Shown piece by piece: positions 19,538 through 32,700 of a stretch of 64,000 nt of DNA (position 1 is the first letter of the stretch; every line of letters starts with the position of its first letter). The stretch is from Luteimonas sp. 9C. GTDB taxonomy: Bacteria > Pseudomonadota > Gammaproteobacteria > Xanthomonadales > Xanthomonadaceae. The stretch covers positions 1,279,670-1,343,669 of the forward strand of contig NZ_LR733312.1 of assembly GCF_902506295.1 (NCBI RefSeq). The letters run 5' to 3'. The notes beneath the pieces are model-generated. The model was not told where the DNA came from. It made no database searches and saw only the letters and a list, made by a program, of their open reading frames with translations. The position numbers were made by a program, and so were the translations under genes.

Positions 19538-19595
19538 GGGCGGATGAAACCGCCCTAGACGACGACGGCCGGGTCCGTGTGTACGGAGCCCGGCC
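19538..19595 (-). other. Two hairpins between infB and rbfA
   Basis: The 126-bp gap contains a strong interrupted stem (GGCCGGG at the outer arm, 19567-19595) and a second 7-bp stem, GGCGGAT-GA-style, at about 19538-19555. Neither has a T-tract, so they look like mRNA processing or stabilising structures rather than terminators. Confidence 0.4.
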
Positions 19596-19619
19596 GCCGG
19601 CGATGCATGCGGCGCGCCC

Positions 19620-22229
<2,610 letters not shown>

Positions 22230-22383
22230 TCGTGATTCCGGTTCCTTGCGCGCCGCCGCGAAGTGCGGGGCGCAGTGGATTTGTCATTCTACCGCTGCAT
22301 GGGATTCGTTCCGAACAGGATCGTCATCCGTGGCGGGCGGTCGCGTACGTGGCAGGTGCAGGACACCGGCCCGGCGCGACCCG

Positions 22384-23907
22384 TCAGCCTTCCCTTTCCA
22401 GCCGCGCGATCTCTTCCGCACGCGCGGCGAGGATCAGCGCGGCGGCGCGCGCCTCGTCGAGATCGTCGATGCCGAACTCGACCACTTCGTCCGCACCCAG
22501 GTCCGACAGGTCCTCGCTGGTGCGGATGCCGTTGGCGGCCAGCGCGTACGCCGTCGCCTCGTCCATGCCTTCGAGCGCGAGCAGATCCTCGGCAGGCGCG
22601 TTCTCGTCGACGCCCTCCTCGACCGCGAGCGCGTCGTTGAGCAGCGAGTCGCGGGCGCGTCCACGCAGTTCCTCGACGATGTCCTCGTCGAAGCCCTCGA
22701 CCGCCAGCAGCTCGCCGACCGGCACGTAGGCGATTTCCTCGACCGTGCTGAAGCCCTCGGCCACCAAGATGCCGGCGATTTCCTCGTCGACTTCCAGCTT
22801 CTCCTGGAACAGGGCGCGCGCCGATGCCTGCTCGGCATCCGACTTCGCGGTGACCTGGTCCTGGGTCATCACGTTGAGCTGCCAGCCCGACAGACGGCTG
22901 GCGAGGCGCACGTTCTGGCCACCCTTGCCGATCGCCTGGGCGAGCTTGTCCTCGGCGACCGCCAGGTCCATCGAGTGCTTGTCCTCGTCGACGACGATCG
23001 ACTGCACTTCGGCCGGCGCCATCGCGTTGATGACGAACTGCGCCGGGTTGTCCGACCACAGCACGATGTCGACGCGCTCACCGTTCAGTTCGTTCGACAC
23101 CGCCTGCACGCGCGAACCGCGCATGCCGATGCAGGCGCCGATGGGATCGGTGCGGGTGTCGTAGGCCAGCACGGCGATCTTGGCGCGGTCGCCCGAATCG
23201 CGTGCACAGGCCTTGATCTCGACCAGACCCTGGCCGACTTCCGGCACTTCGAGCTTGAACAGCTCCATCATGAATTCCGGCGCGGCGCGGCTGATGAACA
23301 GCTGCGGGCCACGGGGTTCGCTGCGCACGTCGTACAGGAAGCCGCGCACACGGTCGCCGGCGCGCACGACATCGCGCGGAATCGCCTTGTCCTTCTGGAT
23401 CAGCGCTTCCGCGTTGCCGCCGAGGTCGACGTAGACGTTGCCGCGCTCGACGCGCTTGACCACGCCGGTGACCAGCTCGCCGACGCGATCCTTCCACGCA
23501 TCGACGACCTGCTGGCGCTCGGCTTCGCGCACGCGCTGCACGATGACCTGCTTGGCGGCCTGCGCGGCGATGCGACCGAAGTCGACGTTCTCGATCTGCT
23601 CTTCGATGTAGTCGCCGACTTCGACACCCTCGGCCTCGTCGACCGCGTCCATCAGGCGCAGCTGGCGATCCGGCGACTCCATCACGACGTCATCGGCCAC
23701 CACTTCCCAGCGGCGGAAGGTCTCGTAGCTGCCGTCCTTCGCATCGATCGCGACGCGCGTCAGCACGTCCTGGTCCATGTAGCGCTTCTTGGCAGCCGTC
23801 GCCAGCGCGGCCTCGATGGCTTCGAGGATCACGGATTCCGGGACGCCCTTCTCGCTGGCGACCGCATCGACGACCAGCAACAGTTCCTTGCTCATCTTTT
23901 CATTCAC
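22384..23907 (-). CDS. nusA: Transcription termination/antitermination protein NusA
   Basis: A 507-residue RNA polymerase-associated factor. Order: N-terminal domain (1 to about 125), S1 (about 135-200, [21 protein letters not shown]), KH1/KH2 with [11 protein letters not shown] and [12 protein letters not shown] (about 230-345), then two acidic helix-hairpin repeats (about 365-495) as in gammaproteobacterial NusA. The start overlaps the rimP stop (ATGA). A 154-bp gap to infB shows no obvious terminator. Confidence 0.97.
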   Translation of the reverse strand: MNEKMSKELLLVVDAVASEKGVPESVILEAIEAALATAAKKRYMDQDVLTRVAIDAKDGSYETFRRWEVVADDVVMESPDRQLRLMDAVDEAEGVEVGDYIEEQIENVDFGRIAAQAAKQVIVQRVREAERQQVVDAWKDRVGELVTGVVKRVERGNVYVDLGGNAEALIQKDKAIPRDVVRAGDRVRGFLYDVRSEPRGPQLFISRAAPEFMMELFKLEVPEVGQGLVEIKACARDSGDRAKIAVLAYDTRTDPIGACIGMRGSRVQAVSNELNGERVDIVLWSDNPAQFVINAMAPAEVQSIVVDEDKHSMDLAVAEDKLAQAIGKGGQNVRLASRLSGWQLNVMTQDQVTAKSDAEQASARALFQEKLEVDEEIAGILVAEGFSTVEEIAYVPVGELLAVEGFDEDIVEELRGRARDSLLNDALAVEEGVDENAPAEDLLALEGMDEATAYALAANGIRTSEDLSDLGADEVVEFGIDDLDEARAAALILAARAEEIARLEREG

Positions 23908-24530
23908 TCCGCACCGGTCGACGGATCCGCCGACCGCTTGTTGTCACGTGGTGTGTGGTTGGCCTTGCGGGTCGCGCCGGTGGCGCGGCCGTTGTCCTTC
24001 TTGTCCCTCGACGCGGCGAGACCCAGCGCGGCCCAGTCGGGCACCACGCGGGCCTTCTCGACGTTGTCGGCCTGCACCGTGAACGCGGTGCCGTCGACAT
24101 CGAACGTCACGGTGTCGCCTTCGACCGCGGTGATGCGACCGGTCAGGCGGCGGCGCCCGTCCTGCGGCAGTTTCAGGCCGACCTTCGCGGTCTCGCCTTG
24201 GCACTGCGCGAACTGCGCCACGTTGAACAGCGGACGGTCGATACCGGGCGACGACACCTCGAGGGTGTAGTTGCCGCTGATCGGGTCCTCGACGTCGAGC
24301 TGCGCCGACACTTCGCGACTGACCGCTTCGCAATGTTCGATCGTCACGCCCTGACCGCCCTCGCCTTCGGGATCGGCCTGGCCTGCCTGGGCGTGCGCCG
24401 GCACATCGATGTAGATGCGCACGAGCGCGCCACCGGGCGCGGTCAGGTATTCGATGCCCAGCAGTTCGAGCCCGAGGGCCTCGACCGTCGGTGCCAGCAG
24501 TTCCGTCAGTTGTGTCGCCTTGTCCGCCAC
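23904..24530 (-). CDS. rimP: Ribosome maturation factor RimP
   Basis: A 208-residue 30S maturation factor. Conserved parts are [12 protein letters not shown] near the N-terminus, [23 protein letters not shown] in the middle and the C-terminal SH3-like domain, followed by a basic, low-complexity tail (about 170-208) longer than in E. coli (about 150 residues in total). The start is probably the GTG giving ADKATQL; the frame is open upstream but without family similarity. It is the first protein gene after the initiator tRNA. Confidence 0.9.
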   Translation of the reverse strand: MADKATQLTELLAPTVEALGLELLGIEYLTAPGGALVRIYIDVPAHAQAGQADPEGEGGQGVTIEHCEAVSREVSAQLDVEDPISGNYTLEVSSPGIDRPLFNVAQFAQCQGETAKVGLKLPQDGRRRLTGRITAVEGDTVTFDVDGTAFTVQADNVEKARVVPDWAALGLAASRDKKDNGRATGATRKANHTPRDNKRSADPSTGAE

Positions 24531-24610
24531 TGGTCCCTCGTCCGTTGCGTGTCCGGTACCGCACGATCCGTCGCTGTTGCAAGCGCACCGCGTCGCCCGG
24601 GGCGCCTGCG

Positions 24611-24655
24611 GTTTTCCGATCGTGGAAAACGACAAAGGGCCCGATGGGCCCCTTG
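24611..24655 (-). other. Tandem hairpins between tRNA-fMet and rimP
   Basis: Two stems: GTTTTCC-N6-GGAAAAC (24611-24630) and AAGGGCCC / GGGCCCTT-like (24634-24655). The minus-strand tail of the second is only TTTGTCGTTTT, so it could be a leaky terminator or a tRNA-processing structure that sets the ratio of tRNA to rimP-nusA-infB transcripts. Confidence 0.45.
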
Positions 24656-24762
24656 TCCGATACCACTGGATGTCGGCGCCGAAGCGAAGCAGTTGCTTCG
24701 GCAAAGCCCAGATTCTTCGCGTCGATGCACCCGGAGGCGCGTCTTTTTCACTGCGTTGAATG

Positions 24763-24839
24763 TGGTAGCGGGGGCAGGATTTGAACCTGCGACCTTCGGG
24801 TTATGAGCCCGACGAGCTGCCAGACTGCTCCACCCCGCA
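24763..24839 (-). tRNA. Initiator tRNA-fMet (CAT)
   Basis: A 77-nt cloverleaf with anticodon CAT and an encoded CCA. Initiator features: three G-C pairs in the anticodon stem (GGG/CCC around CTCATAA), A11-U24 in the D stem, and no Watson-Crick pair at 1-72. Position 1 is U and position 72 is U, where E. coli has C1 and A72. The location upstream of rimP-nusA-infB matches the E. coli metY operon. Confidence 0.95.
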
Positions 24840-24850
24840 TCAGAAGCGGA

Positions 24851-24879
24851 ATTATGAAGATTTCTCTTCGATAGTGCAA
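24851..24879 (-). promoter_or_regulatory. Promoter of tRNA-fMet/rimP-nusA-infB operon
   Basis: TTGCAC (24874-24879) and CATAAT (24851-24856), 17 bp apart, end 12 bp before the mature tRNA. This is the best sigma-70 promoter match in the window. Confidence 0.85.
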
Positions 24880-24913
24880 GAAGTTTCGAACGATTCCGCG
24901 TCCTTCGAACTTC

Positions 24914-24943
24914 CCCCGATCACCGCGTTCGCGATGACCGGGC
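24914..24943 (-). terminator. Hairpin after nuoN
   Basis: A long stem, CCCGGTCATCGCG / CGCGGTGATCGGG with one wobble/mismatch and a 2-nt loop, begins about 17 bp past the nuoN stop. No T-tract follows, so termination may need Rho. Confidence 0.55.
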
Positions 24944-24959
24944 GCGCATTCTAACAGAC

Positions 24960-26426
24960 TCAGGCGGCGAATGCCTGCTGGCACCACGCCATCAGCGGAC
25001 TGAAGAACGGCACGACGACCAGGAGCGCCAGCACGTTGAGTGCGAACACCACGCGCATCGGCGTGCCGGGGCGCTGCGCCATCGGCGCGGCCTCGGGCGC
25101 GTCGAAGTACATGACCTTGATCACGCGCAGGTAGTAGAACGCACCCACCACGGCGAACACGATGCCGACGATCGCCAGCCACAGCAGATCGCCCTGCAAG
25201 GCACCCTGCAGCACGGCGAGCTTGGCCCAGAAGCCCAGGAACGGCGGCACGCCGGCCAGCGACGCCATGACGCACAGCACCAGGCCGGCCATCCAGGGGC
25301 TGCGCTGGTTCAGGCCCTTGTAGTCGTCGATGTGTTCGGCTTCGAAGCCCTTGCGCGACAGCATCACGATGGCGCCGAAGGCGGCCGCCGACATCACGGC
25401 GTAGCTGACGACGTAGAACATCGCCGAGGCATAGCCCACCTGCCCGCCACCGGCGAGACCGAGGAACAGGAAGCCGACGTGCGAGATCGTCGAATACGCC
25501 AGCATGCGCTTGAGATTGGTCTGCGCCAGCGCGAACAGGTTGCCGACCACCAGCGACAGCGCGGCAAGGATCGACAGCAGGATCTGCGCCTGGTCGTGCA
25601 GGGGGCCGAGCGCGGTCTCCAGCAGACGCCAGGCCATGCCGAACGCGGCGATCTTCGGCACCGAGCTGATGAAGGCGACGATCGGCGTCGGCGCACCGTG
25701 GTAGGTGTCGGGCAGCCACATGTGGAACGGCGCGGCGCCGAACTTGAACGCGATGCCGACGATCAGGAACACCATGCCGGTCAGCATCAGCACCCGGCCA
25801 TCGCCCGACAGGCCACCGATCGCGTCGTTGATCGCAGGCAGCGACAGCGTGCCGGTGGCGCCGTAGATCAGCGACATGCCGAACAGCAGCATGCCCGACG
25901 CCAGCGCACCGAGGACGAAGTACTTCATCGCCGCTTCGGAGGCGAGCTTGCTGTCGCGGTCGCAGGCGACCAGCGCGTAGGAGCACAGCGCCAGCAGTTC
26001 CAGGCCCACGTAGACCATCGTCAGGTTGTTCGCCGACACCAGCAGCATCATGCCGGCGGTGGTGAACAGGAACAGCACCGGAATCTCGCCCTGATAGAGG
26101 TCGCGCTCGCGCAGGTAGGTCCACGCGTAGCCCAGCGCCGCGGCGCCGACCACGAGACCGCCGACCTTGAGCACATCGGCGCCACCATCGCGCACGAACA
26201 TGTCGGCGAGGATGCTGCCGTGACCACCGACGCCGAAGACGATCAGGGCGGCCGCGGCGAGCATCGTCGCGACGGCGAGCACGTGGGTGATGATCCGGCG
26301 GCGCGGGTCGATGAACAGGTCGAGCATCAGCAGGGCGAACGCACCCAGCACGATCACGAGCTCGGGCACGATCGGGCCCAGCTCGGCCAGCGTGCGGATG
26401 GGAGGCGTCATCGGGGCAGAAATCAT
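24960..26426 (-). CDS. nuoN: NADH-quinone oxidoreductase subunit N
   Basis: A 488-residue antiporter-like membrane subunit of complex I with about 14 transmembrane helices. The proton_antipo_M core is marked by LFGMSLIYGATGTL, KFGAAPFHMWLPDTYHGAPTP and AYSTISHVGF. It is the last gene of the nuo operon, 13 bp after nuoM. AAGGA lies 10 nt before the chosen ATG; a second in-frame ATG 15 bp later (MTPPIRT) is possible. Confidence 0.95.
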   Translation of the reverse strand: MISAPMTPPIRTLAELGPIVPELVIVLGAFALLMLDLFIDPRRRIITHVLAVATMLAAAALIVFGVGGHGSILADMFVRDGGADVLKVGGLVVGAAALGYAWTYLRERDLYQGEIPVLFLFTTAGMMLLVSANNLTMVYVGLELLALCSYALVACDRDSKLASEAAMKYFVLGALASGMLLFGMSLIYGATGTLSLPAINDAIGGLSGDGRVLMLTGMVFLIVGIAFKFGAAPFHMWLPDTYHGAPTPIVAFISSVPKIAAFGMAWRLLETALGPLHDQAQILLSILAALSLVVGNLFALAQTNLKRMLAYSTISHVGFLFLGLAGGGQVGYASAMFYVVSYAVMSAAAFGAIVMLSRKGFEAEHIDDYKGLNQRSPWMAGLVLCVMASLAGVPPFLGFWAKLAVLQGALQGDLLWLAIVGIVFAVVGAFYYLRVIKVMYFDAPEAAPMAQRPGTPMRVVFALNVLALLVVVPFFSPLMAWCQQAFAA

Positions 26427-26439
26427 CGCAACGGTGTCC

Positions 26440-27954
26440 TTAGAGCTTGCTTGCGGCGATCAGGTTCGCCAGTTGCGCGATGGACGGCTCCATCAGGTCG
26501 GTCAGCGGCTTGGGGTACACGCCGATCAGCAGCGTGCCGGCGGCGAATACGCCGAGCACCAGCGCCTCGCGGGCGTTGATGTCCTTGAGCGCGGCGACGT
26601 GCGCGTTCGACACTTCACCGTAGAGCACGCGCTTGACCAGCCACAGCGTGTAGGCCGCACCGATGATCAGCGTCATCGCCGCGAAGAACGCGATCAGCGG
26701 ATGGCTCTGGAACGCGGCCAGGATGACCATGAACTCGCCGACGAAACCCGACGTGCCCGGCAGGCCGGAGTTCGCCATCGCGAACAGCACGTAGAACGCG
26801 GCGAACCACGGCATCACGTTGGCGACGCCGCCGTAATCCTTGATGTTCCGGGTGTGCATGCGGTCGTAGAGGATGCCGATGCAGGAGAACATCGCGCCGG
26901 AGATGAAGCCGTGCGAGACCATCTGCACCATCGCGCCCTGCAGACCGAGACGCGCGGCATCCGAACCGCCCTGCACGTCGCGCATCAGAGCGAACGCAAT
27001 GAACACACCCAGCGTCACGAAGCCCATGTGCGACACGGACGAATACGCGACCAGCTTCTTCATGTCCTGCTGGACCAGCGCCACCAGACCCACGTAGACG
27101 ATCGCGATCAGCGACAGGCCGATCACCAGCCAGGCCCACTCATGGCCGGCGTCCGGCGTGATCGGCAGATTGAAGCGCAGGAAGCCGTAGCCGCCGATCT
27201 TCAGCATGATCGCCGCCAGGATCACCGAGCCGCCGGTCGGCGCCTCGACGTGCGCGTCCGGCAGCCAGGTGTGTACCGGGAACATCGGCACCTTCACCGC
27301 GAACGCGGCGAGGAACGCGAAGAAGATCCACATCTGCTCGGTCGACGACAGCCGCAGCGCGTACAGATCGGGCAGCTGCCAGCTGCCGGCCTGCAGGTAC
27401 AGGTAGATCAGCGCGACCAGCATGAAGACCGAGCCGAGGAACGTGTAGAGGAAGAACTTCACCGACGCGTACACGCGGTTCGCCCCGCCCCAGACGCCGA
27501 TGATGATGAACATCGGGATCAGCATCGCCTCGAAGAACACGTAGAACAGCATCGCGTCCACGGCGGAGAACACGCCGACCATCATGCCTTCGAGGATCAG
27601 CATCGACGCGAAGTACTGCGACACGCGCTTGGTCACCGAGCCCCAGGCACCGATCAGCACCAGCGCGGTGGTGAGCGTGGTCAGGATGATCAGCGCGACC
27701 GAAATGCCGTCCGCACCGAGGTGGTACTCGATGCCCAGCGACGGGATCCACTCGCGCCGCTCCAGGAACTGCAGCCCCGCATTGGCGTAGTCGAACGCGG
27801 TGAACAGCGGAATGCTGACGAGGAAGACGAGCAGCGCGAACGCCAGCGATACCCAGCGTGCCGCGTCGGGGCGGCGTTCGCCCAGGGCGAGCACGCACGC
27901 ACCGCCGAGGATCGGCAGCCAGATCAGGAGACTGAGAAGAGGCCAGTTCGACAC
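26440..27954 (-). CDS. nuoM: NADH-quinone oxidoreductase subunit M
   Basis: A 504-residue antiporter-like, proton-pumping subunit of complex I. Landmarks are the conserved Glu in FYVFFEAMLIPMF, KVPMFPVHTWLPDAHVEAPT and AYSSVSHMGFV. Length matches the family (about 500). It lies 13 bp after nuoL. Confidence 0.96.
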   Translation of the reverse strand: MSNWPLLSLLIWLPILGGACVLALGERRPDAARWVSLAFALLVFLVSIPLFTAFDYANAGLQFLERREWIPSLGIEYHLGADGISVALIILTTLTTALVLIGAWGSVTKRVSQYFASMLILEGMMVGVFSAVDAMLFYVFFEAMLIPMFIIIGVWGGANRVYASVKFFLYTFLGSVFMLVALIYLYLQAGSWQLPDLYALRLSSTEQMWIFFAFLAAFAVKVPMFPVHTWLPDAHVEAPTGGSVILAAIMLKIGGYGFLRFNLPITPDAGHEWAWLVIGLSLIAIVYVGLVALVQQDMKKLVAYSSVSHMGFVTLGVFIAFALMRDVQGGSDAARLGLQGAMVQMVSHGFISGAMFSCIGILYDRMHTRNIKDYGGVANVMPWFAAFYVLFAMANSGLPGTSGFVGEFMVILAAFQSHPLIAFFAAMTLIIGAAYTLWLVKRVLYGEVSNAHVAALKDINAREALVLGVFAAGTLLIGVYPKPLTDLMEPSIAQLANLIAASKL

Positions 27955-27967
27955 GTATCGTATTCCG

Positions 27968-30121
27968 TCAGCGCCAATACTTGATGAGGATGGCCAGAAG
28001 CACGATCAGGCCGACGATCATCGCGAAAGCGTAGTGGTAGAGAGCACCGGACTGCAGCCGGCGGACGACGCCCGAGACCAGGCCGACGACGCGCGCCGGA
28101 CCGTTCACGAAGACACCGTCGATCACCCTGGTATCGAAGATGCGCGAGAGCTTGCCCAGGCCGACACCGCCGCCGGCGAAACCGCCGATCCACAGGTCGT
28201 CCATGCCGTACTTGTTCTCGAGCACGCGGATGGGCAGGCGGAACACGTGCGCGGCCTTGGCCGCCAGCTCGGGCTTCCACCAGTACATGACAGTCGCAAG
28301 CACGAAGCCCGCAACCACCAGCCAGAATGCCGGCGCCACGAAACCGTGCATCGCGAACGCGGCCGGACCGTGCCACAGCTCTTCCTTCAACGCCGCCAGC
28401 ACGTCGTTGGACGCCAGTACGTGGACCACGCCGTCGAAGAACCCGCGCACCTCGTGGTGCCCGGTCCAGTCGGTGCCGAACAGCATCGGCCCTGCGGTGA
28501 AGTAGCCGATCAGGATCGACGGAATCGCCAGCAGGATCAGCGGCAGCGTCACGACCCACGGCGATTCGTGCGGCTCGTGCACGCCGTGATGGCCATGCCC
28601 GTCGTGCGCGTGATCGTCATGCGCCGTCGCGGCGACCGCATGGCCGTGGCCGTCGTCGTGCAAGGGCTTGTGGTGCGTCTCGTGGCCGTGCGCGTCATGC
28701 GTGGCATGGGCGTCGGACGCATGCGCGTCGCGGAACCGCTCCTTGCCGAAGTACGTCATGTACAGCAGGCGGAAGCTGTAGAACGAGGTCACGAACGCGC
28801 CCAGCAGCACCGACCAGTAGGCGTACTGGAACACCCAGCCGCCACCGTCGCTGGCGTGCTTGGCCGCTTCGATGATCGTGTCCTTGGAGTAGAAGCCGCT
28901 GAAGAACGGCGTGCCCACCAGCGCCAGCGTGCCGATGACGCTGGTCCAGAAGGTGATCGGCATGTACTTGCGCAGGCCGCCCATCTTGCGCATGTCCTGC
29001 TCGTGGTGCATGCCGATGATCACCGAGCCCGCGGCCAGGAACAGCAGCGCCTTGAAGAACGCATGCGTCATCAGGTGGAACACCGCGGCCGAGTACGCCG
29101 ACACGCCGAGCGCGACGGTCATGTAGCCCAGCTGCGACAGCGTCGAGTACGCGACGACGCGTTTGATGTCGTTCTGCACGATGCCGATCAGGCCGGTGAA
29201 GAAGGCCGTGGTAGCACCGATGAAGAGGATGAACTGCAGCGCGGTCTCCGACAGCTCGAACAGCGGCGACATGCGCGCCACCATGAAGATGCCGGCGGTG
29301 ACCATCGTCGCGGCGTGGATCAGTGCCGAGATCGGGGTCGGGCCTTCCATCGAGTCGGGCAGCCACACGTGCAGCGGCACCTGGGCCGACTTGCCCATCG
29401 CGCCGATGAAGAGGCAGATGCAGACCAGGGTCGCGACCGACCACTCGAAACCGGTGATCACCTCGATCGTCTGGCCGCCACCGATGGTGGCATCGGCCGC
29501 GGCGAACACGGTGGCGTAATCCAGGCTGCCGAACCAGTACAGCACACCGGCGATGCCCAGCAGGAAGCCGAAGTCACCGACGCGGTTGACCAGGAACGCC
29601 TTCATGTTGGCGAACACCGCGGTCGGCTTCTTGAACCAGAACCCGATCAGCAGGTACGACACCAGGCCCACCGCTTCCCAGCCGAAGAACAGCTGCAGGA
29701 AGTTGTTGCCCATCACCAGCATCAGCATCGAGAAGGTGAACAGCGAGATGTAGCTGAAGAAGCGCTGGTAGCCCGGGTCCTCGGACATGTAGCCGATGGT
29801 GTAGACGTGCACCAGCAGCGACACGAACGTCACCACGACCATCATCATCGCGGTGAGGTTGTCGATCAGGAAGCCGACGTGCGCCGAGTAGTTGCCGACC
29901 TCGAAGAACGTGTAGACGTTCTCGTTGAAGGTGGGCGCGCCCTGCATCAGCTGCCACAGCGTGTAGGCCGACAGCGCGCAGCTGATCGCGACACCCGCGA
30001 TGGTGACCGTATGTGCACCGGCGCGTCCGACCTGGCGGCCGAACAGGCCCGCGATGATCGAGCCCAGCAACGGGGCCAGAACGATCGCGATCAGGATGCC
30101 CTTGGAAATCGTGTACTCCAT
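27968..30121 (-). CDS. nuoL: NADH-quinone oxidoreductase subunit L
   Basis: A 717-residue distal antiporter-like subunit of complex I with a long lateral helix at the C-terminus. Core motifs are GWEAVGLVSYLLIGFW, KSAQVPLHVWLPDSMEGPTP and AYSTLSQLGYM. An unusual hydrophilic loop at about residues 466-518 holds some 18 His together with Asp and Gly, between two membrane helices; E. coli NuoL has no such stretch. The protein is longer than E. coli NuoL (613), partly because of this loop. Confidence 0.96.
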   Translation of the reverse strand: MEYTISKGILIAIVLAPLLGSIIAGLFGRQVGRAGAHTVTIAGVAISCALSAYTLWQLMQGAPTFNENVYTFFEVGNYSAHVGFLIDNLTAMMMVVVTFVSLLVHVYTIGYMSEDPGYQRFFSYISLFTFSMLMLVMGNNFLQLFFGWEAVGLVSYLLIGFWFKKPTAVFANMKAFLVNRVGDFGFLLGIAGVLYWFGSLDYATVFAAADATIGGGQTIEVITGFEWSVATLVCICLFIGAMGKSAQVPLHVWLPDSMEGPTPISALIHAATMVTAGIFMVARMSPLFELSETALQFILFIGATTAFFTGLIGIVQNDIKRVVAYSTLSQLGYMTVALGVSAYSAAVFHLMTHAFFKALLFLAAGSVIIGMHHEQDMRKMGGLRKYMPITFWTSVIGTLALVGTPFFSGFYSKDTIIEAAKHASDGGGWVFQYAYWSVLLGAFVTSFYSFRLLYMTYFGKERFRDAHASDAHATHDAHGHETHHKPLHDDGHGHAVAATAHDDHAHDGHGHHGVHEPHESPWVVTLPLILLAIPSILIGYFTAGPMLFGTDWTGHHEVRGFFDGVVHVLASNDVLAALKEELWHGPAAFAMHGFVAPAFWLVVAGFVLATVMYWWKPELAAKAAHVFRLPIRVLENKYGMDDLWIGGFAGGGVGLGKLSRIFDTRVIDGVFVNGPARVVGLVSGVVRRLQSGALYHYAFAMIVGLIVLLAILIKYWR

Positions 30122-30128
30122 GCCCGGC

Positions 30129-30455
30129 TCAGCCCTTCAGCGTGTCGAGTTCGGCGACGTTGATCGTGCGCCGGTTGCGGAACAGCGTGACCAGGATCGC
30201 GAGACCGATCGCGGCCTCGGCCGCGGCCACGGTCAGGATGAAGAACACGAAGATCTGGCCGGCGGCATCCCCGAACTCGCGCGAGAACGCGATGAAGTTG
30301 ATGTTGACCGCGAGCAGCATCAGCTCGATCGACATCAGCAGGATGATCACGTTCTTCCGGTTGAGGAAGATGCCGGCGACGCTGATGCAGAACAGCACCG
30401 CACCCAGCGAGAGGTAGTGGCCCAGCGCGAGGCCGGTGCCGAACAGGTCGGTCAT
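30129..30455 (-). CDS. nuoK: NADH-quinone oxidoreductase subunit K
   Basis: A 108-residue, three-helix membrane subunit. Conserved Glu residues lie in [15 protein letters not shown] and in [14 protein letters not shown], both needed for proton transfer. Its start overlaps the nuoJ stop by 4 bp (ATGA). Confidence 0.96.
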   Translation of the reverse strand: MTDLFGTGLALGHYLSLGAVLFCISVAGIFLNRKNVIILLMSIELMLLAVNINFIAFSREFGDAAGQIFVFFILTVAAAEAAIGLAILVTLFRNRRTINVAELDTLKG

Positions 30456-31093
30456 TTCGCTTCTCCCTCGTCAGCGCCCGGCACGGGCTCGACGACCGGA
30501 CGCACCGCGTCCATCTTGACCACGCGCATGCGGTCCTTCGCCTGGACGCGTGCCTGCTCGCTCGGATTCTGGTGCTTGGTGCCCGGACGGCGGCGCAGGG
30601 TGAGCATCACCGCGGCGATGACGGCGACGGTCAGGATGACCGCAGCCACCTCGAACGGCAGCAGGAAGTCGGTGAACAGACGGCGCGCGATCCACACCGT
30701 GTTCGACACGCCCGCCTCGTCGACCAGATCCGCGGCGAACGGCGCCATCTTCGCGCGCACGCCGATCAGGGTGACGATCTCGACCAGCATCACCACCGCG
30801 ACGATCAGCCCGACCGGCAGATACCGCACGTAGCCCTCGCGCAGCGGCGCGACATCGACGTCCAGCATCATCACCACGAAGAGGAACAGCACCATCACCG
30901 CGCCGACGTAGACCAGCACCAGCGCGAGGCCCAGGAACTCGGCACCGACCAGCAGCCAGGTGCAGGCGGTGGAGAAGAACGTCAGTACCAGGAACAGCGC
31001 CGCGTGCACCGGGTTGCGGGCACTGATCACCGCGACCGCGGACATCACGGTGATCGCGGCGAAGACGAGGAATGCAATGAGCGTGGTTTCCAT
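30452..31093 (-). CDS. nuoJ: NADH-quinone oxidoreductase subunit J
   Basis: A 213-residue, five-helix membrane subunit. [22 protein letters not shown] and [18 protein letters not shown] (the pi-bulge helix TMH3) are typical. A polar, basic C-terminal tail of about 40 residues lies outside the membrane. Confidence 0.95.
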   Translation of the reverse strand: METTLIAFLVFAAITVMSAVAVISARNPVHAALFLVLTFFSTACTWLLVGAEFLGLALVLVYVGAVMVLFLFVVMMLDVDVAPLREGYVRYLPVGLIVAVVMLVEIVTLIGVRAKMAPFAADLVDEAGVSNTVWIARRLFTDFLLPFEVAAVILTVAVIAAVMLTLRRRPGTKHQNPSEQARVQAKDRMRVVKMDAVRPVVEPVPGADEGEAK

Positions 31094-31096
31094 GAC

Positions 31097-31585
31097 TTAC
31101 CTGTACGCAGAGTCGGCGGCGCGGCGTTCTGCGATCTCGCTCTCGAGACGGTCGCCGATCGCCAGCAGCTGCGGCTTGGTCACGATGTTCTCGCCGCGGT
31201 TCTCGAAGTGGTACTCGTGCAGATGGGTCTCGACGATTGAGTCCACCGGGCACGATTCTTCGCAGAAGCCGCAGTAGATGCACTTGAACAGATCGATGTC
31301 GTAGCGCGTGGTGCGGCGGGTGCCGTCCTCGCGCTGCTCGGAATCGATCGTGATCGCCAGCGCCGGGCACACGGCCTCGCACAACTTGCATGCGATGCAG
31401 CGCTCTTCACCGTTGGGATACCGGCGCAGCGCATGCAGGCCGCGGAACCGCGGCGACTGCGGGGTCTTTTCCATGGGGTACATCAGCGTGTACTTGTCCC
31501 GGAACAGATACCGGAAGGTCAGTGCCATGCCGCCGAGCAACTCGAGCAGCAACAGGCCCCTGAACCATGCAACGAACTTGGCCAT
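31097..31585 (-). CDS. nuoI: NADH-quinone oxidoreductase subunit I
   Basis: A 162-residue ferredoxin-like subunit carrying clusters N6a and N6b, shown by [12 protein letters not shown] and [12 protein letters not shown]. It links the peripheral arm to the quinone site. It follows nuoH, whose stop overlaps its start by one base. Confidence 0.97.
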   Translation of the reverse strand: MAKFVAWFRGLLLLELLGGMALTFRYLFRDKYTLMYPMEKTPQSPRFRGLHALRRYPNGEERCIACKLCEAVCPALAITIDSEQREDGTRRTTRYDIDLFKCIYCGFCEESCPVDSIVETHLHEYHFENRGENIVTKPQLLAIGDRLESEIAERRAADSAYR

Positions 31586-32700
31586 TACTGCCCTGCCTCG
31601 AAGATTCCGAAGTACGCCATCAGCGCGGTGACCACGATCCAGCCGATGCTGATCGGAATGAAGACCTTCCAGCCCAGCCGCATGATCTGGTCATAGCGGT
31701 AGCGCGGGAACGAGGCGCGGAACCAGATGAAGCAGCTGGCGAAGAAGAACACCTTCGCGAACAGCCACCACCAGCCGTCGACCGACAGCAGCGGAATGCC
31801 CAGGCCCTGGAACGGCGACAGCCAGCCGCCGAGGAAGAAGATCGCGACCAGGAAACTGATCAGGATCATGTTCGCGTATTCGGCGAGGAAGAACAGCGCG
31901 AACGCCGACCCCGAATACTCGACCATGTGCCCGGCGACGATTTCCGACTCGCCTTCGACGACGTCGAACGGCGCGCGGTTGGTCTCGGCCACGCCGGAGA
32001 TGAAGTAGATGACGAACAGCGGCAGCATCGGCAGCCAGAACCAGTCGAACAGGCCCTTGCCGCCGGCCTGCGCCATGACGATCTCGGAGAGGTTCAGGCT
32101 GCCTGCGCCGACCATCACGCCGACGAGCGCGAAGCCCATCGCGATCTCGTAGCTGATCATCTGCGCCGAGGCGCGCATCGCACCGAGGAAGGCGTACTTC
32201 GAGTTCGATGCCCAGCCGGCGAGGATGATCCCGTAGATGCCCAGGCTGGTCATCGCCAGCAGATACAGCAGGCCGGCATTGGCGTTCGACAGCACCAGCT
32301 GCGCGTCGAATGGCACCACCGCCCAGGCCGCGAACGCCGGCGCCAGCGTGATCAGCGGCGCCAGCACGAACAGCACGCGCTGCGCGTTGGTCGGCTGGAT
32401 GACTTCCTTGAACAGCAGTTTGAAGACGTCGGCGAAGGCCTGGAAGATGCCCATGCCCACGTACATCGGACCATGGCGCTGGTGCATCCAGCCCAGCAGC
32501 TTGCGCTCCCACACCACGTAGAACGCGACGCAGATGATCACCGGCATCGCGATCAGCAGGATCTTGAGCACGATCCACAGGATCAGCCCGATCGCGCCCA
32601 GCGACATCAGCCAGTCGTACAGCGGTGCGGACAGATCGCCCAGCAACGATGCGGTGTTGGTCACGCCGGCTTGGCTTGCACCGGTTTGGATCGCGCTCAT
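31585..32700 (-). CDS. nuoH: NADH-quinone oxidoreductase subunit H
   Basis: A 371-residue membrane subunit that forms the quinone channel with NuoB/D. Motifs [25 protein letters not shown] and the loop [23 protein letters not shown] are present, the last being the acid-rich loop near the quinone site. The ATG at 32698-32700 overlaps the nuoG stop by 4 bp; the frame is open further upstream inside nuoG. Confidence 0.96.
   Translation of the reverse strand: MSAIQTGASQAGVTNTASLLGDLSAPLYDWLMSLGAIGLILWIVLKILLIAMPVIICVAFYVVWERKLLGWMHQRHGPMYVGMGIFQAFADVFKLLFKEVIQPTNAQRVLFVLAPLITLAPAFAAWAVVPFDAQLVLSNANAGLLYLLAMTSLGIYGIILAGWASNSKYAFLGAMRASAQMISYEIAMGFALVGVMVGAGSLNLSEIVMAQAGGKGLFDWFWLPMLPLFVIYFISGVAETNRAPFDVVEGESEIVAGHMVEYSGSAFALFFLAEYANMILISFLVAIFFLGGWLSPFQGLGIPLLSVDGWWWLFAKVFFFASCFIWFRASFPRYRYDQIMRLGWKVFIPISIGWIVVTALMAYFGIFEAGQ

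Noticed and set aside
27800..30163. Very long open frame on the plus strand opposite nuoM/nuoL (787 codons)
   Set aside because: It is the antisense shadow of nuoL/nuoM in high-GC DNA. Its translation is His/Arg/Asp-rich with no recognisable domain, while the minus strand encodes clear complex I subunits.
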